This document shows, piece after piece, positions 27,401 through 33,626 of a DNA stretch of 64,000 nucleotides. Numbering within the stretch: the first letter of the stretch is position 1; every line of letters begins with the position of its first letter. A program made the translations under genes and the position numbers. Below the pieces are notes generated by a model. It had not been told where the DNA came from, did not search any database, and was given only the letters and a program-made list of their open reading frames with translations. The stretch comes from Paenibacillus luteus (lineage in GTDB: Bacteria; Bacillota; Bacilli; Paenibacillales; Paenibacillaceae). The stretch spans positions 1 through 64,000 of the forward strand of contig NZ_SKCD01000022.1 of NCBI RefSeq assembly GCF_006542765.1. The letters run 5' to 3'.

Positions 27401-28518
27401 GCTTTTTGAATGCTTCCTGTGCCTGCCGCAGTTGAATTTGTCTTTAATGTTGTTCTGGCATAGGCATGCTCATGACCAGCAAGAACCAGATCGATGCCGG
27501 CATCGGTAAACTTTTTACCGATCACATTGTCGACTGCATAATGGCTTGAACCCGGGTCATAAGGCGAAGCATGAAGATTTACAACCTTCCACTTCTTAGT
27601 CGTTGCCGCCGTCTCATCAGCCAGGAATTTCCATTGTACGGCATCATCGCTGGAATTTAGACCAAAAGAATTAAGAGAGATAAACAAAGCGTCTCCATAT
27701 TCAAAGGAATACACGGTTCCAACAGCAGCCTCAGACAGACCGCTTGGCCTATTTAAAGATGCATAATTAAATCTATTCGTATACTGAATAGAATTTTTAT
27801 CATAGATTGAATTGTCATGATTACCAGGAGTAGCCATGATCGGCATCATACTAGAAAGGTTTTGAGCAGCATCAAAGAAATACTGCCAGTGGTCTGAAAA
27901 ACTCGCATCCTCGACTACGTCGCCATTATGGACGAGAAATGCGGCATCTGGATGGTTCGCATTAATATAATCGTACAAGTCGGCGGTGTTTTGATACGTG
28001 CTTGGGGATGTTCCCTGCGTATCAGGAGTGATCAAAAAAGAAAACGGTTTCCTAGCTGCAGGATCTGCAGGCGCGGTAAAGCTGGAGACCGCGGAATAAC
28101 CGTTCGTTGTGTTTCCTACTTTGTAATAGTATTTGGCTTCTGGTGTCAGATCCTGAACAACTACACGATATGTACGTACCTCTTTAACGTTAACCAGCTT
28201 GTTGTCCGGAACGCTGCCAGTCACAGTTGAAGCATTGACTGTGGCAACTGCGGCGCTTTTTGTTGTACCGCCGGTCAAGTCAGGAGAAGTACCGTAAACA
28301 ATATCTGACGTGTTAACCGTCGCATCCGCAACCCAGTTGAAAGCCATAGCCGTTTTACCATCGGCTGCGCCTCCGCCTATAGCCAATGTGATTTGCGACG
28401 GAATAGCCGCGGGTGGAGCTGCTTGAGCCGGCATAGGTTTTACAATTCCGGTGGCAGCTACCAGCAAGACCAACATTGCCGTCATCCACCTTGACATTTT
28501 TTTTCGTACTCTACTCAT
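21427..28518 (-). CDS. Giant S-layer-anchored double metallophosphatase protein
   Basis: The 2363-residue secreted protein (signal peptide 1-34) carries, in order: a fibronectin-like purple-acid-phosphatase N-domain (about 38-150); metallophosphatase 1 (about 155-360: HNGDVVED, GNHDNS, GHEHAYART); a second N-domain; metallophosphatase 2 (about 600-840: SSGDQVNFG, GNHEFDG, GHDHIYART); an Ig-like module; two ~310-residue GLUG-type blocks (about 1046-1680); a short Big-type module; three cadherin-like repeats of 91 residues (about 1760-2030); a beta domain; and three SLH domains (about 2186-2363). Metal-ligand motifs are complete in both phosphatase domains. It should act at the cell surface on phosphate esters, perhaps for phosphate scavenging. 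The start follows AAAGGGG. Confidence 0.85.
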   Translation of the reverse strand: MSRVRKKMSRWMTAMLVLLVAATGIVKPMPAQAAPPAAIPSQITLAIGGGAADGKTAMAFNWVADATVNTSDIVYGTSPDLTGGTTKSAAVATVNASTVTGSVPDNKLVNVKEVRTYRVVVQDLTPEAKYYYKVGNTTNGYSAVSSFTAPADPAARKPFSFLITPDTQGTSPSTYQNTADLYDYINANHPDAAFLVHNGDVVEDASFSDHWQYFFDAAQNLSSMMPIMATPGNHDNSIYDKNSIQYTNRFNYASLNRPSGLSEAAVGTVYSFEYGDALFISLNSFGLNSSDDAVQWKFLADETAATTKKWKVVNLHASPYDPGSSHYAVDNVIGKKFTDAGIDLVLAGHEHAYARTTLKTNSTAAGTGSIQKAKFGEAPTYVIGGSVYNYAYSLHGSNDTSWNDYFYDLRINKTGTGGGSIYSPGVYSRAEVTSNAIIYKTYYKATGSDKPFRVIDEFTITKSEDQITQPTGGGTEPTSITFMFDNYNEETRKPDKDKYMARFNWVTPVTTKTTQLFYAKKSDFESNGGKFTNFVLGTNFTVDLRSNIANANYTGAGTQYSVDPIQSHKAETEVLEPDTEYVYSVGDGAKNVTSVTAPVSFKTPASNIDTFNFNWISDAQANDTRGYAATLDSYKNMSNKALTQAFTDFPDAAFVVSSGDQVNFGFDTWEWDAFFEANQDLFSKVPLYMATGNHEFDGAGNSWANNSWTPVDPTLQNFLGRHNPPKNGASFYGGGDGTERMVSGMTKSQLESSNYYFVYGDTLFLVMDYQDQSSAAQIKAQQDWMKAVVKQNPTKWRVGMFHKSLFGYRMASPVASWTNAFDEAGIDVVLMGHDHIYARTKLFASGKVVADFGDGTTYLSNYSANKDNRGPLYKVDPGNPAIAYIDTREVGRGFANITISPDQIRVTSKGFDKNDVLQTGDVDVLVTNKPRTYDLNAWNYPAVPQEVNEFTITNISVNGFAKEGQTLNASITPSSATASFKWESSKDGASWTAIAGATAANYVIKAADVGSYLRAVATGTGFYNGVVTSTATGKVTPLAGSGSAKIKIKTANDLVALSQKFGTPEYPFDGNYELSADIDMTDAAFTSIGRDTVPKQFIGTFNGKGYIIRNLKISSTDTSTGFFAYIGSGGRVVNLNLANVDITGMNRTGIIAGVSSGTIENSYVDGKVTGTGYTGGIAGLLYAGTLQNTVMNADVSGTTVGGLVGGTNYNGSGWSLIQQTVGNVILNNDVRGTVTRIGATQYTGGIVGDMGGGSGSVLQTFNGNAFLSEIIENPMKLLAGYWSGSRPIVDSNQVNYYDSAKLNTSGIPSGTVPVFVAKSAADFAQQATYVALGWDFTGIWKWDATNNVPVPRVLDLGGGSDKIKIKTPSDLVSLSQNFGTPEYPYDGNYELSANIDMKDVEFAAIGGKDTSKPFIGTFNGKRYTISNLKISTTNSSTGFFAYIGNGGKVVNLKLSNVDITGGNSTGAIAGTSMGTIENSYVSGKVTGGSNTGGIVGTLHAATLLNSFISADVSGTTVGGLIGGTGWNSAGSPIPVRYETVPTVILNNYVGGTFNKLGTYSGAMVGDMGGSAGNLLQTLNGNVVANAINGPAPGPIAGYWSGSRPIVDSNKVNYYDGARLSTSGLPSVIIPAFASKSATDFAQQATFEDLGWDFTNVWVWDATNNIPVPRVLDLGEEEEEGTISALTVAGGTVEVDGAAAGSSAQVEEGSTVKVLAAVPNGQRFVKWNATGLAYGSNTTNPLTFTMPANPVSLTAEFENVPMTNADLSDLRVDGTTINGFDSNTLNYTVNVPNVKTSVTVAVYAFDTKATVAVAGGSNLVVGDNTITVTVTAEDGETTKVYTIIVKRGTVGLSSNAELSDLKVDGTTINGFNANTLNYTLNVPNGQTSVMVAATGSDSKATVAVAGDSNLVVGDNTITVTVTAEDGETTKVYTIIVKRGTVGLSSNAELSDLKVDGTTINGFNANTLNYTLNVPNGQTSVMVAATGSDSKATVAVAGGNSLIVGDNALTVTVTAEDGATKKVYTIIVHRAAASTGGGGTTAPATDSKQTLPAGIGGTAQFDKNAVTMVVPAGASEKQLTITVEKVIETSQLVTNKDILLSPVYEILKNFTENFSKPITITLTFDSATVGANQVASLFYYDELKKVWVEIGGTVSGNRITAEVDHFTKFAVFAVAKIEPEENVGEGATFSDITGHWAEESIKKAAAKGIVDGYADGIFKPNGEITRAQFAVMLARALKLEGNEATLAFTDKESIGDWAKKGIAQAVKAGIVNGYSDGSFRPNAKISRAEMVTMIANAQGLTAKANAATAFADHADIPAWAEAAVSATVEKGIVQGIGDNKFAPNQTATRAQAAVILLRALELASN
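22591..23073 (-). repeat. 273-bp near-identical tandem repeat (cadherin-like domains)
   Basis: TTGACCGTTCGGCACATTCA begins at 22591 and again at 22864. The following ~210 bases look identical, giving a 273-base (91-codon) period. A third, more divergent copy follows up to about 23235. Such identity suggests recent duplication or conversion. Confidence 0.85.
23480..25385 (-). repeat. Tandem ~940-bp duplication (GLUG-type blocks)
   Basis: Two consecutive blocks encode parallel series. Both contain KIKIKT, then DLVxLSQxFGTPEYPxDGNY, AxIDM, FIGTFNGKxYxIxNLKIS and STGFFAYIGxGGxVVNLxL, and both end with FDFTxxWxWDATNNxPVPRV-type text and VLDLG. The boundary is near 24430. Confidence 0.75.
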
Positions 28519-28640
28519 TTAAAACAAATCCCCTTTCGACAAAGTATGTTTACTATAACTGAGATTTGTTATATCTAATCGCTTGCAGTTTTAAGCATTC
28601 GTAAAGTTAAAACATGACCTATGCAGTTCGAGTAATTAAA

Positions 28641-29060
28641 CCTTCTTCACCTCATCGTAATCGAAGAGTGAAGCGATTTGATTCGCTCCAACTGCTGCCG
28701 AATCGAACGTTATCGTAATCGGTTTAGAGAAGATTGGAGCACCTTTCCACCATATTCGTCAATTGCTTCTCCGATGCTCTGGCAGACAGCGTTTGTTTGC
28801 TGTCAGTTGCAGGTGCGGTCGTTCCTCCTCCACCTGTTGAGGCCGCGACGCGTTGTACGGTAGTCGTGTATATCTTTTTCGCGAGATCGGTTTATTGAAG
28901 TTCTCCATTATCGTTTTCGTATGGCTGCCCGCTGCCAGTACGCCAGCGTTGAAGGTGATCTTCCCTTCGCTAACCGTGTATTCATCCGTTGACAGGTTCG
29001 TTGTTCCGTCATTTTCAAGCACACCGTAACCATTAACGGCATGAACTATATGAAAGACGC
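28641..29060 (-). pseudogene. Scrambled remnant of a related surface-protein gene
   Basis: Bases 28641-28880 closely resemble 22090-22470 inside the large SLH gene, with internal deletions. Examples are CTCATCGTAATCGAAGAGTG here against CTCATCGTAATAGAAGAGAG there, and the shared GCGTTTGTTTGCTGTCAGTT. A second piece (about 28880-29030) encodes NDGTTNLSTDEYTVSEGKIT, an Ig-like strand-loop-strand, fused in a disrupted frame. This is a decayed piece of a paralogous secreted protein located directly upstream of the intact one. Confidence 0.7.
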
Positions 29061-29269
29061 TTGCGAATTCAAACTTCGCTAAGCTGCTTTTTTTCTTCGT
29101 CAAATTTACCTTGATACAAATCATCCAGCAGATGTGTAAGCAACCAATCGCCATCAACCATAAAGCGAGCTTGGAACAGATTGAGCCGATCCACGATACC
29201 TATGACCACTAATTCTTCAAGCTCGTGATACATCTGTAGCTTTAATTTAAATAATATGTTCAGGTAGCA

Positions 29270-29430
29270 TCATTCGAATGCTCTCATCTCATTACATGCG
29301 AACGTACATTCTTTTTTCGATGATTTAAAAATGAAATTATTTCTGATAGCCAATACACCATCTCCATGTTCCTTCACTTCATGTTCCATAAAATATGCTT
29401 TTTGAAATACCTTAAATGTAATCTTTTTTT
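29270..29430 (-). pseudogene. Short coding remnant
   Basis: The minus strand reads open to the stop at 29270-29272, with ITFKVFQKAYFMEHEVKEHG, then DGVLAIRNNFIFKSSKKECT. No Shine-Dalgarno precedes its ATG (29389). It looks like a piece of a lost gene. The family is not recognised. The rest of 29060-29555 shows nothing further. Confidence 0.3.
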
Positions 29431-29558
29431 CGTTTCAAAAAACCTGATTTTGTTTTTTGAAGCGCATCAATTTTCATAATACTTTTGGGTACGCAATACA
29501 GGAATTCACAGATAGTGTATCACTAAGATTGCTTGACTACTTACTATGAACCTAAAGA

Positions 29559-29590
29559 AGAGGCAATGTAGTGTTAGCTACATCGCCTCT
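29559..29590 (-). terminator. Terminator of the arsR-aldo/keto reductase unit
   Basis: AGAGGCAATGTAG (29559-29571) pairs with CTACATCGCCTCT (29578-29590) with one mismatch and a 6-base loop. On the minus strand it is followed by TCTTTAGG. Confidence 0.65.
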
Positions 29591-29703
29591 ATTCCTTAGC
29601 TCTACTATTTGAGGTAAGCGAGAACATTGAAAAGGTAAAAGTAAATCCGCCCATTCTTGCCATTGTCAAAATTCCGTCCCAATGTGACGGTAAAGCTCCT
29701 ATG

Positions 29704-30570
29704 TTACTTCAAAAATAGTTTCATCAAGTTTACTACAATTGGATTTACATTGTACCCCTTCGGATTTACAGAATATCGTTTCCCCGTATCCAATTCCCCG
29801 ATGCGATCCATTTCTTCATCGCTTAAATTGAAATCGAGTATGTCGATGTTTTCTTTTATCCTTTTTGGATTCGAGGATTTTGGGATAACGATAGTCTCTC
29901 TATTTAAATGCCAGCGCAAAATGACTTGTCCAACCGTTTTTTGATGACGAAGCGCAATAGATTTGAGTACCTCATTCTCAAACAAAGACTTGTTACCTTG
30001 GCCCAACGGCCCCCAAGCCTCATGTAAAATCTGGTGACGTAACATGTACTCTCGCAATCGATGTTGTTGAAACTCTGGATGGGTCTCAATTTGATTGACC
30101 ATCGGAGCAATCTTAGCATGCTTCATAAGTTGTTCAAGGTGCTCGATCTCAAAGTTGGCTACTCCAATGACTCGTATTTTTCCCTCAGTATAAAGTTTCT
30201 CCATTGCCTTCCAAGCCTCTACGTAATGGGGACCAGCGAAATGAATGAGATACATGTCGAGGTAATTTGTATTCATTTTTTTACAACTTTTCTCAAAAGC
30301 CCGTTGCGTTTGTGAATAACCTAGATCGGTCGTCCATACTTTTGACGTAAGAAAAAAATCTTCTCGGGCAATGCCACTTTTTTGTATTTCTCGCCCCAAA
30401 GCTTCTTCATTACCGTATATTCGTGCTGTATCGAAATGTCGATAACCTGCTTTAATGGCTTCGCTAACGGTCTTTTCAAAAACTCCATCTTTACCTTGTT
30501 TGAGATTATAGACCCCAAATCCAAGCTGAGGAATTTTCACCCCATTTATCGCTTCAACTGATAAGTTCAT
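29704..30570 (-). CDS. Aldo/keto reductase
   Basis: The 288-residue cytoplasmic NADPH-dependent oxidoreductase reduces aldehydes or ketones. The catalytic tetrad is complete: D47, Y52, K77 and H110. GYRHFDTARIYGNEEALGRE is the family signature, and NPKRIKENIDILDFNLSDEE is the usual C-terminal cofactor-side segment (IPKSSNP). Length is typical. The gene follows an ArsR-type regulator by 45 bases on the same strand, so it is probably the regulated target. The start ATG 30570 follows AAAGGGGGG. Confidence 0.9.
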   Translation of the reverse strand: MNLSVEAINGVKIPQLGFGVYNLKQGKDGVFEKTVSEAIKAGYRHFDTARIYGNEEALGREIQKSGIAREDFFLTSKVWTTDLGYSQTQRAFEKSCKKMNTNYLDMYLIHFAGPHYVEAWKAMEKLYTEGKIRVIGVANFEIEHLEQLMKHAKIAPMVNQIETHPEFQQHRLREYMLRHQILHEAWGPLGQGNKSLFENEVLKSIALRHQKTVGQVILRWHLNRETIVIPKSSNPKRIKENIDILDFNLSDEEMDRIGELDTGKRYSVNPKGYNVNPIVVNLMKLFLK

Positions 30571-30615
30571 CGATTCCCCCCCTTTTGGTATTGTTTATAA
30601 TTGTTGTATCATGAT

Positions 30616-30930
30616 TTATTCACATAGTTTTATTACATCATCAACTAGATCTCGTAAGGATTGCATTTTGTTTTTGGCGTCTATTCGATAAAAGTTTTTA
30701 GTTCCATCTTTATGAACACTTACAATTCCAGCGTCTTTTAGTATTTTTAAATGATGTGAAATTGCAGGTCTAGATAAATGTGTATTCGTACTAATTTCTC
30801 CTACACGCATTCCAGACCCCTGAGCCAAAGTAATTAGAATGGCTTGTCGAGTTTCATTCCCAATAGCAATTAATACGGATTGATTCTTTTTAAATTCATG
30901 CATTATTTGATTTTCAAAGTCCTGATCCAT
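30616..30930 (-). CDS. ArsR family winged-helix regulator
   Basis: The 104-residue protein has one wHTH. The helix-turn-helix reads RVGEISTNTHLSRPAISHHL (about 46-65), followed by KILKDAGIVSVHKDGTKNFY (the wing). It lacks the CVC metal motif of true ArsR arsenic sensors, so the signal may not be a metal. It is the first gene of a two-gene unit with the aldo/keto reductase. The leader upstream contains TTCAATGGTTCAA, a possible operator region. A Shine-Dalgarno AAGGAGGG precedes ATG 30930. Confidence 0.85.
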   Translation of the reverse strand: MDQDFENQIMHEFKKNQSVLIAIGNETRQAILITLAQGSGMRVGEISTNTHLSRPAISHHLKILKDAGIVSVHKDGTKNFYRIDAKNKMQSLRDLVDDVIKLCE

Positions 30931-31231
30931 CGAGTCCCTCCTTGGTCAAAACACTTGAACCATTGAACTGAAATTATCTTATCATAATATTGCCGGAGAC
31001 ATACCATCGGTAAAGTAAATCGAGATCATTAGGTATCAAACAACCAATCGTTCAGCGACCACCTATAAACCGTTCGGACTTCATTAATGTTTTTGAAGTC
31101 AGTTGCCCGAACTTCCTCTCTGCAAATTTGCACAATAGAAATCAGCTAGACGCCTATTCTAAGGAAAGATACAGTTCAGAACTATGTATTGTTCGTATCT
31201 AGCCAGCTTTCCAAATTTTTCTTCTTAAAAC

Positions 31232-31435
31232 AAAAAACCTCCCCGCAGTACCCTGCAGAGAGGTTCGCTCTAATAAAATATCTTCTCGTCCCGCTTTTCC
31301 TTAAGTATTTCCACTGCCACGATCTCGCGCTCCCGCAGAAACTTCAAGCTGTCCTGCAAATTCACGTCGTCCGTCAGGTCAATCAGCCACTGATAAGTAG
31401 CCCGTGCTTTCTCCTCCGCTGCGATATCCTCATAT
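31232..31435 (-). pseudogene. cotJC: cotJC fragment, copy B, fused to an IS4 fragment
   Basis: This copy encodes EDIAAEEKARATYQWLIDLT, then LQDSLKFLREREIV and directly VEILKEKRDEKIFY. Eight codons (HSLRFREA) carrying the ligand His are deleted. The common terminator hairpin lies at about 31237-31266. At 31436 the cotJC homology stops abruptly and IS4-type transposase sequence begins on the other strand. It cannot encode a working catalase. Confidence 0.8.
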
Positions 31436-31436
31436 T

Positions 31437-31842
31437 TCAACGAGCGGGTATTAAACTTCATGTTGCACTTAGTGCTGCCACGGAACAACCCGTTCAAGTC
31501 ATTAAAACGATCGGTAAAATCCACGATGGGCCCATCGGTGAAAAACTCGCAAATAAGAATTACATCCTTGTTCAAGATCGTGCTTATGGAAAAATCAAAC
31601 GATTTGATCAATATGCTAGAGAACAACAGTATTTTGTTACTCGTATCAAAGAAAATGTCATGCTTGTACATCCTCATTCGTTAAAACGACAATCCGTTGA
31701 AGATTCGAATATAGCGAAAGATATCACTTGCTACCTTGGAACACCACAGTGTCAGTCAGAACTTCGTCACCGTGTGGTATTGTTTCAGAAATACCTCTCA
31801 TTCGATTTAAATAACAAATCGAAGACGATCAGTTACAAATAG
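31437..31842 (+). mobile_element. Internal fragment of an IS4-type transposase
   Basis: The plus strand encodes QRAGIKLHVALSAATEQPVQ, then ILVQDRAYGKIKRFDQYARE, which fits the central part of an IS4-family DDE transposase around its second catalytic Asp (VQDRAY). Both the N-terminal and C-terminal catalytic parts are missing. The apparent start upstream lies in antisense cotJC sequence. It is an inactive relic joined to cotJC copy B. Confidence 0.65.
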
Positions 31843-31997
31843 TATCATTGGTTTCCTACAGGTGTCACCAGAAAATAATTTATTAGAACCTAGAAATTGA
31901 AACAGCGACTCCCAAGGACGAAAAAACAAAGTACTAATCAGTCGCTGATTTATTGAACACGCGTTACCCCTTAGCACAATGTTTTTAGGTTGAGCAA

Positions 31998-32504
31998 TCA
32001 TGCTCTCTTATCATAATTGATTTTGTCAAGATATGATTCAACAAGTTGATTGCCACTTCTAGTGCTGTCGCTGATTGTTAAAATTACATAGTTTCTTGTT
32101 CTATGGATGTAATATCCTCGCAGGCGATCATATTCTTCTGCATTTTCCGATTGATATTTGTTCATAAGCTCATTGGAATAGGAGCTTATCGCACTTTGAA
32201 TAATGTCGGCACTTTGTGGGCTATTCGCTTCGATAATTGCAAATTCTCTGGCGGTGCCATCTGTGCTAACGAGCACTTTCGCGCTGGAAACATCTGCGAC
32301 GGTTACGCCGCTGTAATGTTCCTTGATATTGGAAATATCCATTTCTTTCATGTCTTTGTAATAAACCGATGACGTCAGCATAAACTCGGAAAACTTATTG
32401 ATATCAATTTTTGTTTTGGGTTGCATCAGGACATAAATACTTGTTAGGACAATCACTGCAGCTACTATCGCAAAAACGAGTTTTTTCTTTGATATAGTTT
32501 TTAT
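31998..32504 (-). CDS. DUF4358-type membrane-anchored protein, ATA start
   Basis: The 168-residue product has a single N-terminal transmembrane segment (KLVFAIVAAVIVLTSIYVLM) and an extracytoplasmic DUF4358-like domain (FMLTSSVYYKDMKEMDISNI, then KVLVSTDGTAREFAIIEANS and YIHRTRNYVILTISDS). The function of DUF4358 is unknown. AAGGAGGAG at 32511-32519 is followed, at exactly the right distance, by ATAAAAACT in frame. No ATG, GTG or TTG lies between it and a GTG 16 codons later, which would cut into the membrane helix. Either AUA is used as start or an ATG has mutated. Confidence 0.6.
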   Translation of the reverse strand: MKTISKKKLVFAIVAAVIVLTSIYVLMQPKTKIDINKFSEFMLTSSVYYKDMKEMDISNIKEHYSGVTVADVSSAKVLVSTDGTAREFAIIEANSPQSADIIQSAISSYSNELMNKYQSENAEEYDRLRGYYIHRTRNYVILTISDSTRSGNQLVESYLDKINYDKRA

Positions 32505-32818
32505 GAAGTTCTCCTCCTTGTTGAATTTAAGCTAATACATGACATATAAAAACAATATTTAGGTCTTGCTGCGATGATTGTACACCTATTGATGCTTACA
32601 ATACTTCCAATTATATCCTCTCTTTCGTTTTACTACAACTAAAAGAGCTGCGCACGGACATAAAGTAACCCATAGTTATTATGGAGATCGATCCAGTAGC
32701 TGGCCAGCGTTATGGACCCATTAACATCACACCAAGGAGTCTTTTTATTTCTCAAACCTTGTATTTCTTCATACTAGGGATGCTGCCCGTCAGTTTAAAA
32801 ACATCATGAAGTAAATAT

Positions 32819-32913
32819 AAAAAAACCTCCCCGCAGCACCCTACAGAGAGGTTCCCTCTTAATAAAAGATCTTCTCATCCCGCTTTTCCTTAAGTATTTC
32901 CACCGCTTTCCGA
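32819..32913 (-). pseudogene. cotJC: cotJC fragment, copy C, minimal
   Basis: Only the common 3' end survives: the terminator hairpin (AACCTC and GAGGTT) and the last ~16 codons (VEILKEKRDEKIFY region), ending at CGGAAAGCGG on the minus strand. The sequence then diverges. Same orientation as the other copies. Confidence 0.7.
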
Positions 32914-32929
32914 GATTCAAAATGGCGAA

Positions 32930-33530
32930 TGATATTTCATCAGGGGACAACTATTTGGTTGTAGTGTTCAACTAGTAAGCAATACCTCAAGTCTTCTCCA
33001 GGAAGGAAATGGCATTTTCCCTTCATATATACGCGTATACTATCCAAGACCATCTCAAATCCATTTTCTCTAAAGTCGTCTTGAACAGCAGACGAGAGTT
33101 GTTATGGGAATTGGTCGCCAAACTTAGCTGATTTGAATCTATCGAAATAGTGTGCGTCATAAGGCGCTATCACTTTGAAAGCTACCGCGATTCACGCCGC
33201 TGTTCATCTTCAAGCTGGTGCTGCAAATAAGTGGCAGCGCAATTGTGCCAGCCTCTCCTTATTCCACTTATTCGCCCTGCTCGATTGCACTCGGCTCCAC
33301 AAACGCAAGCTACCTCAAATTAAAAAAATCTTCAACAATCAGCAGACGCTAGTAGGCACTTTCGAACAGATCAATGAGCTCCAGCGGTAGCTGGACCAAA
33401 CCCATCGTGATGATGAAATTACGCTATTCCCTTCACTCGGCACAGACAAGACAAGGGCCCATATCCGCTAAATGAACATTCTGATCAAGTTGGAGAATAC
33501 CGATTACAACTATCCTGTTATGAGCGATAA
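32930..33530. pseudogene. Decayed coding remnants on both strands
   Basis: On the minus strand (about 32950-33180) a frame reads VIAPYDAHYFDRFKSAKFGD, one stop, then QDDFRENGFEMVLDSIRVYM and LVEHYNQIVVP. On the plus strand (about 33175-33540) another reads TLVGTFEQINELQR, a stop, LDQTHRDDEITLFPSLGTDK, a stop, then MNILIKLENTDYNYPVMSDK. Both are coherent but interrupted. I do not recognise either family. The region between the DUF4358 gene and the GH43 gene therefore holds no intact gene. Confidence 0.4.
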
Positions 33531-33542
33531 AACAAAGCAAAC

Positions 33543-33588
33543 AAAAGCTGCTCCACTAAGGTCGTTATAACCTAATGAAGCAGCTTTT
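33543..33588 (-). terminator. Terminator of the first carbohydrate operon
   Basis: AAAAGCTGCT (33543-33552) pairs with AGCAGCTTTT (33579-33588), with an inner AGG/CCT pairing. It is 39 bases downstream of the GH43 stop, with T residues following on the minus strand. Confidence 0.65.
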
Positions 33589-33626
33589 CCTATGCAAGTC
33601 TTAAGTTAAAGGGGTAGACCGTTCGC

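Noticed and set aside
31000-31225. Possible coding remnant (EEVRATDFKNINEVRTVYRW) on the minus strand
   Set aside because: It is short, bounded by stops and without start or recognisable family, so I did not list it as a feature.
31189-31842. Apparent 217-codon plus-strand gene
   Set aside because: Its first ~80 codons are antisense cotJC and terminator sequence. Only the later part is an IS4 transposase fragment.
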